NCBI GenBank assembly: GCA_949130495.1
Contig: OX422222.1
Coordinates: forward strand, 276,386,109 to 276,450,108
From: Sambucus nigra
Lineage: Eukaryota > Streptophyta > Magnoliopsida > Dipsacales > Adoxaceae
Direction of reading: 5' to 3'
Length of the DNA stretch: 64,000 nucleotides
Shown one piece after another: positions 1-11,080 of the stretch. How positions within the stretch are numbered: position 1 is the first letter of the stretch; each line of letters opens with the position of its first letter. A program made the position numbers and the translations under genes. A model generated the notes under the pieces. The model saw only the letters and a program-made list of their open reading frames with translations. It was not told the DNA's origin and did no database searches.

Positions 1-423
1 AGGATGGAGGAGTTAGCCTATGCCTTGATCCATGCATCGAGAAAGATGAAGCCATACTTCCAATCCCATATAATGGTCATCCTCATCGACTCTCCTCTTA
101 AACAGGTCTTACACATGCCAGAAAAATTAGGAAGGCTAACGGCCTGGGATATTGAGTTGGGAGAGTTTGACATTGTATATCAACCAAGGATGGCCATTAA
201 GGGGAAAGTGTTAGCTGATTTCGTGGCTGAATTTACTTGGGAAGATGATAAGGCTGAAGAGGAAAGCCTCAAGAAGACAGATACCCAACAAGGTGGAATT
301 GTTGACCCATCCGCAGAAAAGGCTGAGACGAGCACCGCTAGAGAAAAAGTGGTCAAAAATGAAGAGGGGAGATATCTCTTTAGACAAGGGTCCCTCACTG
401 AGGGAAACTTCTCTAGGGAATAA
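1..423 (+). pseudogene. pol: gypsy pol: RNase H domain following RT (C-terminal part)
   Basis: This is the end of the RT/RNase H module of a gypsy polyprotein; the RT itself lies before the window. Residues 1-80 carry the family pattern: an EELAYALIHASRKMKPYF start, a PLKQVLHMPEKLGRL segment, an ELGEFDIVYQPR strand and the closing LADFVAEFT. A charged linker of about 55 residues rich in Glu and Lys follows. A TAA stop at 421-423 breaks the frame, but the next domain continues in the same frame straight after it, so this is a point mutation and not the natural end. The methionine at position 4 is internal and is not a real start. Confidence 0.85.
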
Positions 424-852
424 GTGTGGAACCTCTTCGTGGATGGGTCCTCTTGCGAGAGCGGAAGTGGGGCTGGATTAATAGTATTAGTACCAGACGG
501 TATAGACATTGAGTACGCCCTAAGGTTTAACTTCAAAGCCTCCAACAATGAGTCTGAATATGAGGCCCTGATAGTAGGCCTCTCCTTGGCTAAGTCTCTT
601 AGTGTCGACCATATTTTGGTCCATAGTGATTCAAGACTAGTAATGAATCAGAGACTGGGAGCCTACAAGGCTAAGGATGAGAGAATGGCCAAGTATCTTG
701 AAAGAGTGAAGTCATTATTGAAGAGCTTCAGGGAAGTGAAATTAAAAAGGATACTTAGGCTTGATAATGGTCGGGCTGATGCGCTTGCTAGGCTAGCCTC
801 TGCGACTAGGAAAAATGTCAGGCGGATAGTCCCAGTGGAAATTTTACTTTGA
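424..852 (+). pseudogene. pol: gypsy pol: second (archaeal-type) RNase H domain
   Basis: This is the additional RNase H typical of Tat/Ogre elements, which is thought to act in reverse transcription alongside or instead of the first RNase H. The four acidic catalytic positions are visible: Asp in FVDGSS (near residue 7), Glu in NNESEYEAL (near 42), Asp in HSDSRLV (near 68) and Asp in GRADALARLAS (near 118). The domain is therefore catalytically complete in sequence, although the reading frame around it is broken by TAA at 421-423 and TGA at 850-852. It is in the same frame as the domains before and after it. Confidence 0.85.
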
Positions 853-1101
853 CCAATGATTGAAGAGGCAGAGGGAACACTTGGCTCTTGCTTAAACATC
901 GACAGGGAAGCTTCGTGGATGTACCCTCTAATCAGATACATTAAAGAGGGAGAGATGCCAGAGGCAAAATAAGAAAGGAAGAAGTTGAGATACAGAGCTG
1001 TGAAATTCACCGTCATTGGAGATACCTTGTACAAAAAGGGGTTCTTGCTCCCCTTGCTCAGATGTGTGCCCCCATCTGAGGTCCCTCACATTCTGTAAGA
1101 T

Positions 1102-2136
1102 GTGCACGAGGGGTCATGCTCAAGCCACATTAGGGGCAGATCGTTAGAGAAGAGGGTAGTAACTCAGGGGTACTGGTGGCCGACCTTGGGGAAAGATGCC
1201 ACAACATATGTAAAAAAATGTGATAAATGTCAAAGGTTTTCCACCATCCCTCACCAGCCCCATCAGCCTCTTACCTCCATCACATCCCCATGGCCATTCG
1301 TAGTGTGGGGAATCGATCTAGTAGGGGCTTTGCCCAGGGCCGTCAATAACTATCGGTACCTGATCATGGCAATTGACAATTTTTCAAAATGGGTGGAGGC
1401 AAAGCCGATGGTAAAGATCACCGAGCAGAAGACCTTCCAGTTTATCTGGAAAAACATTATATGCAGATTTGATCTCCCCAACACCCTCATCTCAAATAAT
1501 GGGACACAATTTAAGAATACATTTCTGGAGAAATACCGCGAGAGGGTCGGTGTCAAACAATTCTTCTCATCCCCAGGACAACTTCAAGCCAATGGGCAAA
1601 CTGAAGTAACAAACGGCACAATCCTATACGGGATCAAGAAGAGACTCGAGGAGTCAAAGGGAAGATGGTTTGAGGAGTTGTACACTGTATTGTGGGCCTA
1701 CAGGATGATGGCAAAGACTCCTACTGGTGAAACCCCGTTCATGCTAGCATATGGCTCAGAAGCTGTCATCCCCACCGAGATTGGGTTTCCTACTCACAGG
1801 GTCCAAATGTATGACCCCCGGAGGAATATGGAAGAGTGGAAACTCGATCTAGACTTGGTCGAGTAGAGAAGAGAAGACACTGAAGTAAGGCAAGCAACCT
1901 ATCAACAAAGGACCGCCAGGTTTTACAACCAAAGGGTGAGGCAAAGGCTAATCGCCGTGGGGGACCTAGTCCTCAAAAAGACTTGGAAAAAGCCCAACAA
2001 GCTCCACCCAAATTGAAATGGCCCATACAGGGTCATTGATGAAGTTGTCCCTGGAACGTATAGACTAGAGAACCTTGAGAGGGAACGCTTTTCCAACCCC
2101 TGAAACACAGATCATTTGAAAAAATACTATCAGTAG
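1102..2136 (+). pseudogene. pol: gypsy pol: integrase
   Basis: Integrase joins element cDNA to host DNA. The zinc-binding N-terminal part is visible as the region ending in YVKKCDKCQRFS. The catalytic core follows: first Asp in VVWGIDLVG, then the segment LISNNGTQF, then Glu in NGQTEVTNGTI. The second catalytic Asp is normally found in SDNGTQF; here it reads SNNGTQF, so the Asp is replaced by Asn. A TAG at 1864-1866 interrupts the frame, after which the C-terminal part continues in the same frame: FYNQRVRQR, GDLVLKK, GPYRVIDE, and the typical ending HLKKYYQ with a TAG at 2134-2136. Further stops lie upstream, between 852 and 1102. The copy is dead, but by point mutations only. Confidence 0.88.
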
Positions 2137-2262
2137 CGTTGTAGTGTCCTATCGGACCATAATTGTAATGGATGTGTTGCTCCGACATAACACTTGGAAT
2201 ATTAATGAGAATATCATATTGGCCCCTCATCTTGTGTTCGTTAATTCTAGTATGATTGGGAT
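2137..2262. other. spacer between pol end and tandem array
   Basis: This short AT-rich non-coding stretch follows the pol stop codon. I see no gene in it. Confidence 0.6.
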
Positions 2263-3407
2263 TATCTTTGCGAAACCACCCTCGGCTATAATGAGGGTCA
2301 ATGGTGGGGACGACCCCCCATTTACCCTCAAGAAAGACGGGAGGACTAAAAATTTAAAACATCATTAAGTTGGTGGAAACCACCCTCGGCTATGATGAAG
2401 GTAAATGGTGGGGACGACCCCTCATTTACCCTCAAGAAAGATGGGGGGGACTTAAAATCAAAAACATCATTTAGTTGGTGGAAACCACCCTCGGCTATGA
2501 TGAGGAAAAATGGTGGGGACGACCCATCATTTACCCTCAAGAAGGACGAGGGGGGACTTGAAATCTAAAACATCATTTAATTGGTGGAAACCACCCTCGG
2601 CTTTGATGAGGGCAAATGGTGGGGACGACCCCTCATTTACCCTCAAGAAAGACAAGGGGGGACTTGAAATTTAAAAACACCATTAAGTTGGTGGCAACCA
2701 CCCTCAGCTATAATGAGGGTCAATGGTGGGGACGACCCCCCATTCACCCTCAAGAAAGACGAGGAGGGACTTCATTGAAAAGATCATTAAGTTGGCGGTA
2801 ACCACCCTCGGCTATAATGAGGGTCAATGATGGGGACGGCCCCCCATTCACCCTCAAGAAAGATGAGGGGGGGACTTAATTTAAAACATCATTAAGTTAG
2901 TGGCAACCACCCTCGGTTATAATGAGGGTGAATGGTGGGGACGACCACCCATTCACCCTCAAGAAGGACGAGGGGGGACTTGATTTAAAACATCATTATA
3001 TTGGTGCAAACCACCCTCGGCTATAATGAGGGTGAATGGTGGGGACAACCCCCCATTCACCCTCAAGAAAGAAAAGGGGGGACTTGATTTAAAACATCAT
3101 TAAGTTGGTGATAACCACCCTCGGCTATAATGAGGGTCAATGGTGGGGACGACCCCCCATTCACACTCAAGAAAGACGAGGGGGGACTTGAATTAATTGA
3201 AAACCATTAATTTGGTGGTAACCACCCTCGGCTATGATGAGGGTGAATGGTGGGGAAGACCCCCCATTCACTCTCAAGAAATATGAGGGGGGGATTGAAT
3301 TAATTTAAAACATCATTAAGTTGGTGGCAACCACCCTCGGCTATAATGAGGGTCAATGGTGGGGACGATCCCCCATTCACCCTCAAGAAAGATGAGGGGG
3401 CTTGTAA
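2263..3407 (+). repeat. Tandem array, about 11 units of about 106 bp, hairpin-forming
   Basis: The phrase ACCACCCTCGGCTAT recurs near 2275, 2379, 2484, 2590, 2697, 2800, 2906, 3010, 3114, 3220 and 3329, giving a period of about 104-109 bp. Each unit contains the half-sites GAGGGTGAATGG and CCATTCACCCTC separated by a G-rich then C-rich centre, so each unit can fold into a long GC-rich hairpin. The array sits directly downstream of pol. Tandem arrays in the 3' untranslated region of Tat/Ogre elements are known and are considered seeds of satellite DNA. Short open frames across it are artefacts of the repeat. Confidence 0.95.
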
Positions 3408-3580
3408 GTTGGGTGAACACAACAGCTAAGTCAAATCATACAAGAGACAAGCATAGAATACACGAGAGAGAAATTCCATTATAAGAGCAAATTTCGTGAC
3501 AAAGTGCTATAATATTTGTCCACAAGGAAGTCAAGTACAAAATCTTTACATGCAGAGGCTATGGGCCACATATGGCCACC
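3408..3580. other. spacer between array and antisense gene
   Basis: Non-coding sequence that probably includes the 3' untranslated region of the antisense accessory gene that ends at 3581. I see no other feature. Confidence 0.5.
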
Positions 3581-5712
3581 CTATTGAGCAACATCAGAGG
3601 GCAGGGCTTTAAGATTAACAACGAGAGTCTCTTCGACGACCAAGATGGGCCGATCCTCAGAGGTGCCGATGCCTTCAACGTTCATCTGTGACTCTACATG
3701 GGCCATTGCCTCAGCAATTAGGGGGTCGTTCAACTCCACCGCTTCTAGAGAGGGGAGGATAGATGATACAACATCAGCGAACTTCAGGACGACCCACCGA
3801 CAGGCTGTCCTGATCCCCCTCTCTAAGTATTCAAGATCGAAGCCTTGAAACTCATCTGAAAGTTTGTAAGCTTCCACTACATCAGCCTCGGCATTCTTCA
3901 CTACCACAGCTAGTTCGCTCTTGAACTGAATGTTCAGGGCTTCTTCCTTTGCCTTGAAGAGGTCATCCTTTGCCTTCAGATCTGCATCGTGCTTCCTCAT
4001 AAGATCATCCAAGACCCTAGCGTGCTCAGTCCTAGCACTCTCCAATGTTGCCCTGGCAGTCTCGAGCTCGGTCTGTAGCTCACCCTCATGCTGGATAGCT
4101 CTCTCGGCTTTATGAAACTTTCGTTGATTCTCAGCTATCCATTTGGTGGCCGACGTGAAGGCACAAATAGTTTGCACAAAAGTAGGCACATAGTATGGGG
4201 CTGAGGGAACTGTTAGTGAAAAGTTGACTAAGGAAATGAAGTAAAAACAAGTATCTGGGCCAGAGTATGCAGACCGTAATCATACACCTTGGCAGGGGGC
4301 ATCTTTGATAAAAAGTCGTAATCAACGACTGAGGGAGCAGAAAACATGGAAGCCTTGGCCGCCCTCAGGTTAGCTATGAGGGAAGACGGTTCAACCTTTA
4401 ATAATGTCAAATTTTGAGACAAATAAGCCCCCATACTAGAAGAGGAGTCGGTCCCCTCAGACACTTCCACCCTCGCCCTCGTTCGTGCGTCTGGCCGAGG
4501 ATTAACAGGAACTTCTGGATCTTTTCTTTTACGACTGTCGACAGTCGGCTCAACATGTATCAGCCCCACGGCCTTTGTCTTCCTCGGATGATGTTGAGGC
4601 TCTTTTCCATTTTTCTTTCCCAGGCCAGAAAGTAGGCTTGGGGAAGTCATCTCCCAAAGTTGGTCAAAGATATATACAGGATGACCTGAAAAGGAGACGA
4701 CATATTAGAAAGATACAGAGACAAAGATAAAACACTTGGAAAAAATAAAAAATTGAGAAAAAAATCACTCACATAGTTTTGTCAGGGGGCCGACCCTCAG
4801 ACCAACTTCTTTAAGGAAACGAGGGGTCATCAAATCTGCAAACTTGGCAAGTTCACCCTCTCTCCCTCAGGTAGTCAACAATGACCCTCTCTTCCAAGTT
4901 GAGTCCGGGGTCTGATCGCGCTTTCATTGAAGGGTTGGACCATACCCTTCGTACCCTCGAACCGTCTTCCACGGGCTCGCCCTCGGCGGGGAATTCCCAA
5001 TCCCCAGAGATAAAGAAAAACCTTTTCTTCCAGTCATGATTGGAAGTCTGAGCCATGTGGAGAAGCTTATTGTCAGACTTCCTAGCCCCTACCCAAGTTG
5101 TTTAGATGATGAGGTGATGTTGTAGCAGGCAAGGAATACATCGGCCGAGGGCTCTTCGGTGAATGAATTATTTCAAAGTGAGATGTAGCCGAGCATAGTC
5201 CTCCATGAGTTGGGAGGAAGTTGAGAAGGAGCAACCCCAAGGGCAGAAAAGATGTTGACTATAGCAGGGTATAGAGGGAACCTAACGCCTACCCTTAGCA
5301 TATGCTCATAAACAACAATCTCTCTGTCGTCCCCTTGAAAGACTCTTTCAGATTCAGTTGGGACCCTCATACTTATATTGGGTTGTATGCCAAAGATATG
5401 CCTCCATACTAAGAGATCACGTTCCTTAACTGACGATACATAAGTCAAGGCGCTTAAAGTATCAACTTGACCATCATCATTAGAAGAACCCTCACTATCG
5501 TCCTCAGCTCTCTCATCCCCAGATCCCCCAGCCCCGTCGCCTATCGGGAGACCATCTGGAAAGGCTACTTGAAATGCAAGAGGGGACATGGTTGTTACAG
5601 GGACAACTTCAGAAGGTTCTGTGCCCTCGACCTATTGGCTTGGGCTAAGATTGGACGTCTCTTTCCTCCCGAAAGGATCAGCACCCGTCAGCGACGATGC
5701 TCTCTGATCCAT
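3581..5712 (-). pseudogene. Antisense accessory gene of Tat element (PF04195-like)
   Basis: This gene lies between pol and the 3' LTR on the strand opposite to pol. Read on the - strand, a start codon at 5712 opens a frame rich in Gly, Asp and Ser that continues (after one stop) into a domain with EHMLRVGVRFPLYPAIVN and PSQLPPNSWRTMLGYISL at 5340-5173. This is the pattern of the 'putative gypsy type transposon' family PF04195. It continues as WKKRFFFISGDWEFPAE (about 5030-4975), then a basic Pro-rich linker (4650-4450), and ends in a coiled-coil of about 200 residues (4189-3581) rich in Glu, Lys, Ala and Leu. A spliceosomal intron fits at 4686-4772. Frameshifts near 5170-5060 and in-frame stops make it a pseudogene. 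Function is unknown; a role in element packaging or regulation has been guessed for such genes but is not shown here. Confidence 0.7.
4686..4772 (-). other. Probable spliceosomal intron in the accessory gene
   Basis: On the - strand the interval begins with GTGAGTGATTTTTT and ends with a pyrimidine run and CTTTTCAG before GTCATCCTG. Coding similarity resumes on the far side. Length is 87 bp, normal for a plant intron. Confidence 0.6.
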
Positions 5713-6699
5713 TTCCCCCTCGTACGATTGACTCTCGGCTGGATGACAAGATAACCCACAGTACTTAGGGGGTATTATTGTGGCTAATGGAACGGGGAAA
5801 ATGGGTCGTACCCAATTAGGGTCGGCCCCTCATTTTCTCTTGTCCTCTTCCTATATTCGCCTAATTTCTACGAAGAACTTCTCTCTCAGGGATGGGAATT
5901 CCTCGGCTAAATCATAAAGCCTCCTAAGCATTAAAGGGAAGACCCTACACTCATAAGAATTTGACTAAGTTAACTATAAATAGGCTCACAGTTGACTAAG
6001 TTGTACTTTTGGATTAAAACCAAAGAAATAAAGGGTTTTGATGAAGAACACTCAAGAACAGGAAGAACTCGGCTCGCCGGAGAAGACGCCAAAAAATGTA
6101 AGGAAACCCTAGAAACACCACAAGGGTGCACTAAATCACCACTAAGAGATGGGGGATGAAATTTAAGCAGCCTAAAACCTAGGGCTCAACCCTATAACCC
6201 CCATAGTAAGGCGGTTTCACGCTGGAAAATACAAAGCTAAGAAAAGATGGGGCAGCAACCCCAATGCAAGAAATGAAACTGAAATTGAAGATTAAAAATG
6301 GAATCTATGGCAAAGAAAGTTACCTGAAGACGAAGACAACGGCTGAATGAAGCTTGATACAAAAAGGTTGCAGAAATGGCAATGGAGCTGTTGATAAGCT
6401 AGAGAGAGAAAGTTAAGGCGTAAAGAAGAAGAGGAAAGGAAATAACTTCAAAAAATCATTTAAATATCTTGATAATGAGTGGGCCCATTAACCAAGGAAA
6501 AATAGGGCCCACGAGGAGGGTATCATTAGGGCACAAAGTCCCAAGCTAAGTGTACAGCCGCCACATCTTAGAAATTGGAACGATGATGGATATCTGCCAA
6601 GGTGTCAAATCAGCTTGACATGTTTCACTCACCAAAATGATCATACACTTATCTTAAAAGCATCACTATCCCCCAACCATCTCAACAACATCGATGGTT
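5713..6699. other. Non-coding spacer upstream of antisense gene and before 3' LTR
   Basis: No coding pattern is visible. For the antisense gene this region is the expected promoter and 5' leader. Near the LTR it holds a short inverted repeat (CCCCCAACCATC near 6670 against GATGGTTAAGGGCTGGGG near 6693-6710). Confidence 0.5.
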
Positions 6700-6712
6700 A
6701 AGGGCTGGGGGG
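6700..6712 (+). other. Polypurine tract of the Tat element
   Basis: The purine-rich run AAGGGCTGGGGGG lies directly before the LTR start TGAT at 6713, the expected place for the plus-strand primer of reverse transcription. Confidence 0.6.
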
Positions 6713-7744
6713 TGATTGATATGCCCATATATACCCTCGGCCAGGCCGAAAGCGTCCTCCACCCGGACGAGGCCAAGATGATCTCTTAGAAAATATCAGA
6801 CAACGCTTCAGTGGGCCGACCCCTCATCAGGCCCAAATGACCTTTCAAGGGTCCGACCCCTCATCATGTATTGGATGACCCTGTAAGGGGCCGACCCCTC
6901 ATTAGGCCCAGACGACCCTTCAGTGGGCTGACCCCTCATTATGTCTTGGATGACCCTTCAAGGGGCCGACCCCTCATCAGGCCCAGACGATCCTTCAGTG
7001 GGCCGACCCCTCATCATGTCACGGACGACCCTTCAAGGGACCGACTCCTCATTAACCCCAGACGATCCTTTAGTGGGCCGACCCCGCATCGTGGTCTGGA
7101 CGACCCTATGAGGGTACGATAGTATGAGGCCCAAACTAGGCCAGGCTCGCTGCCATCAAGAACTTTGCCCTCAGCCTCACATCATAGGCCGAGGGTGATA
7201 TCATCATAATGCGTGATTTGGGGGATATGTGGAACAGTGCGCGTGGGACTCATATGGCACGTGGAAGACCGTTATAATAATATCAACCCCTCACGTGAGG
7301 GAATATTATGTCATCATTAATCACAGGTGGCACCTACAGCTGTCAGCAGGGGATGGGCTAGATCATCATTCACATGCACCATGCACGCTTGGGCGGTACA
7401 CTACACCCCCCAAACCCAATATATGCTTGTCACCTACAACCCTGAAAGGATCGATAATTATAACCCTAGCTAAAACTCTGCTTGTACACATAGTAGAGAG
7501 AGAGAGAGAGAGAGGGAGCTTATGTGCATTGTATCCAAGGCCATTAGTGCCCATACTTAGTGGATCACACACTCACAGTGGATGTAGGCCTAATTGGCTA
7601 AACCATTTTACATCATTATCTCATTCCTCTTGTACTCATCCCCTTATATACACTTACACACATATACATCTCTATGGCTGCCATTGTTGTTACTGTTTGA
7701 GCTCATCATCACTTATCTGGTGGTGCTGAATCTTAGCATCATCA
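6713..7744 (+). repeat. 3' LTR of the Tat element
   Basis: The interval begins TGATTGATATG straight after the polypurine tract and ends in GCATCATCA, so the termini are TGAT and ATCA, an inverted pair. Length is about 1032 bp. It contains a short-period repeat in the U3 part (6811-7110), an AG-rich run near 7493-7515 and a TATA-like TTATATAC near 7644. The boundaries are inferred from these signals because the 5' LTR is outside the window. A long open frame inside it (7229-7729) has no protein-like pattern. Confidence 0.55.
6811..7110 (+). repeat. U3 tandem repeat, about 37-38 bp, higher-order dimer
   Basis: GGCCGACCCCTCAT or close variants recur near 6814, 6851, 6889, 6926, 6964, 7003, 7041 and 7076. 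Alternate copies are preceded by CTTCAGTGGG and CTTCAAGGG, so the true repeating unit is a dimer of about 75 bp. The copies lie in the part of the LTR expected to hold the enhancer. Confidence 0.85.
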
Positions 7745-10700
7745 TAAGGTACTGCCATTTGGAATGGAATCTAATGTGATACGGAGGTCTAGTTATGTAT
7801 TTTTATTGCTCAAAGTTGGGCTTGGGGGTAAGTATACCCATAGGTTAAATATAGGACTATTCTAGATTGTATTTTGGTCTCATTTGAAGGCCCAAAAATG
7901 ACCTAATATAGACATGTGGGATAAAGGTTTAATTAAGAGAATTAAAATTTGTTATTAACCCACTTAACATCAGAGAGTTAAACCCTAACAACTTTAGACA
8001 TTTGGGAGAACCTAAGAAGATTTAGGAGAAGAAGTGATAAGGATCGTGTGTAGATTTTCATCGTTCATACTTTCAGACAAGAAATATCTTGATTGATTAC
8101 ATTTATAATATATAGTTTGTTTATAATCCATGTTGTGTAATTAATTATGAGATTTAAAATACATGTTTAGGATTTGAATCTAATTATCTTAATCATTTTA
8201 ATAATGGGTTAATTGGAATTACTGTTAAATAACTCGGTTTTAAAAGACTTGAACTTTTAAAGAGAAATAAAAAAAATCATTTAAATATGTGATTTTATGA
8301 TTAGAACTTGTGATTTGGGATTTAATTTCGTATATACTTTGAATCCCCATGTTAATTTTATATTTGGATCTGAAATTGTAAATGTAATTAGACTCCATTC
8401 ATATACGAGATAAACTGTGTTTAAATATGTAAACTTTGAAGAATTAAACCTTAATTGATGTCTTAGATATTAAATAGTTTTTGGGAAACGTTTAGAATCG
8501 TAAACCCATGATTATTTTTTAATACAGTGATGTGTGGATTGTTGGATTTAATCTTCATATTCATTAATGGAGTTTTTTTTATTCAATTTTGTGTTTCGTG
8601 GGACTTCGAACGAGTTAGGAGCTTGTTCGAATGAGTTAGGAAGAGAATGATAGTTTGGATATCAATTGTGACAGATGCACGTTGAGACAAGGAGGGTGGG
8701 TGGGTGGGGTGGACCCTTCTGAGATCTCGTAGACTTTTCATTAGATACCCCCATTTCTTGTTGTTACAAAGATTTATCCTGTTTACTTAAAATGTGAGCA
8801 TTACGTTTTCTATTAACTTAAAATAAAATTCTTACAACTGTTAACTAAAAGGAGTGCTTTATAGTTTTACCCACCTCTAGGGATGGTTAATCCCAATCGT
8901 TAATTTTCCCTTCAAACCACGTATCTTAGTGGTGAGTAAATGTTGATTTGAGTGATACTTTTAAACCAATAACAAAATACATCCACTCCTTTAACGTGAG
9001 AGATCTCCAAAATGATTGTAGCCTTGGATGTTTTCTTCCTTTTTAGTACCAATGGAAGACACTAGAATTTATCATTTCCACTAAAAGATCAAATGTACAA
9101 AATTAACCAAAGTATGTATCACGAGTTGCATTTTTTGGGTATATACATATTTAACTTCACATAGTTTTTAGGTATAGGTATTTTAACACTATTTCCTTAG
9201 ATACACTTTTTTAATGAACAATGGTAATAAAAATATTTATACTTTTTTTTCCTTTTAGACTCCGGATTGATGAAAAAGGAATTTTTTGACTGATTTGGTT
9301 TAACAATGAGATTATTATTGATACTTTTTTTCTTGATTTGTCATTCCCAAAATTGATATTTTTTGGTTATCATTATAACTTTTTATTCAACTCGGCGGAA
9401 TTTTGCCCCACCTCAGTTGAGATACTAAATCCTCCCCCAGCAGCAAGGATGGTTTTTGGGTTTTAGTTGTATAACTAATTCATGCATAATTCTTATACAA
9501 TTAAATTCCAATTTAATATGAGATTTAAAGTAGAGTATTATGAGAAGGAAGTCATATATATATATATATATATGCATACACATTGCGTGTTATGTATATG
9601 TACTACTTGTTTGTGTGAACATGAAATTACTCATGGGGAATATGTTGATTGCAGTTGCTTATAAAGGTTGTGACTAGGTACCGAACACTTGGTTGTTGAT
9701 GGATACCGTTATAAAGGTCATTATGTTTGATCTTAGGTTTATAATGGTCACCGCTTCGTGATGAGAGACTTCCATTGTTCAAGAGAAAGCGAGGACTTTT
9801 TTTTAGCTACTGGGCCAAACAAAATAGACTGGCCTCTTGATCGATGAATTGATCGGATCGAAGTGCGAAAGGGTTGGTTGACGTCTGAGATCAAGCTAAG
9901 ACTAAGGCCGAGTAACTACTTACTGGAGGATTGGTAGACTTGGTTCATTTAGAGGGGTTGGGTATGGACTTGTTGATGGTGTTATTGCTTAGTGATCTCG
10001 TCCTTACTATATCTGTGTATTTGTTAAGCCCGTTAGGTGAGGGACTCCTACGAAATTACCTATAGATAAACGAGATAGTCCCTGGAGGTAGTTTCTTTCG
10101 TGTGATAAGATTGAGAAATATAAAAGAGATATGTTACTCCAGTGATGGATGCTTAACTTTATACCCTTTGTCACATTTATGTGTTGATTATCGTGAGATT
10201 CTGGATGTCGTACCTGTGGGTGGCATTGTAAAGGTTCGTATTTGTGTTGTATGCTGACACATGCAGTTAGTTACAGACATATTGCATTATATTATTACTT
10301 ACTTGTTAGTCTAGAGATAGATTCTTTTAGTATAGTATATGACTTGGGTTGGGACATGCTCGTAGATTTTCACTTAGATGAGGGGTGAGATACTTATTGC
10401 AAGTGAGAGGCGATGTGATGACATGTTATTTATAAATGAGTCGCATGATTATTTACTGTTGATATCGAATATGATTTTTTCAACTATAGGAAGCTAAGCC
10501 AATATATCTAAAACTATTTTCTATACATCCACAGACGTATGGCTGAGGAGATTCATACCTGCAACTCCATTTAGTTTCTAGCTTTTGGTTCTTCTGATTC
10601 TAGCATAAGTTGCTACTTTATTTAAGTTTCAATTTAGTTATTTATTTTTAGACATTTTATGGGCGTTGAGTTCTAGTAATTTATTTCACTATTTTGTTTT

Positions 10701-10929
10701 GAGAGTTTTTATTTATTCAACTCATTATTATGAGATGTTTTGGGACATTATCTATTTAGAGTTGTTTATCAGTTTACTTATTGCACGTTGTGGATGGATT
10801 TAATTTCACTTATATTATTTATTCACTATTTTATTTTAATGTTGAGAATGATATAGATTGATTGATACACCCTATATTATACGTATTGGAATGACCAACC
10901 ATATGTGGAAAATAAGGGGTTGTTATAAT
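7745..10929 (+). other. AT-rich non-coding DNA, probable 5' LTR of the next gypsy element
   Basis: No gene pattern is visible. The stretch ends at a primer binding site (10930), so its right part must be a 5' LTR. Very long LTRs (3 kb or more) are common in this type of element, and one is seen elsewhere in this window. The left boundary cannot be read: no second copy of the LTR was found. An AT microsatellite lies at 9554-9573. Nothing else is recognisable. Confidence 0.4.
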
Positions 10930-10949
10930 TGGTATCAGAGCATCCTAGG
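10930..10949 (+). other. Primer binding site (initiator Met tRNA)
   Basis: TGGTATCAGAGC followed by ATCCTAGG matches the 3' end complement of plant initiator methionine tRNA, the usual primer of chromovirus-type gypsy elements and of copia elements. It marks the end of a 5' LTR and the start of the internal region on the + strand. Confidence 0.85.
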
Positions 10950-11080
10950 TCTTACTGTCAGGTTCCTTGGGATTCCCGTTACGTTATGTGTTGCATTCTT
11001 TGATACTTGAAGCCCAATGGGTAGAATTCATTGTATTCTTTTATGAATCATTAGATATTATAAACCTTGTTTACTTTTAG

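Larger units (their letters stand above)
1..7744 (+). mobile_element. Ty3/gypsy retrotransposon, Tat/Ogre type, 3' part
   Basis: The window opens inside the pol gene of a gypsy element and runs to its 3' LTR. In order it shows: RNase H domain following RT, a second RNase H, integrase, a tandem array, an accessory gene on the opposite strand, a polypurine tract and an LTR. The second RNase H after the RT/RNase H module is the known hallmark of the Tat lineage (Ogre, Retand, Grande and relatives). Extra antisense genes and 3' tandem arrays are also known in this lineage. The 5' LTR, gag and RT lie outside the window, so the target duplication cannot be checked. Pol keeps one frame but has several stops, so the copy is inactive. 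Confidence 0.85.

Noticed and set aside
7229..7729. 166-residue open frame on the + strand
   Set aside because: It lies within the inferred 3' LTR and across an AG run; no domain or biased composition suggests a protein.
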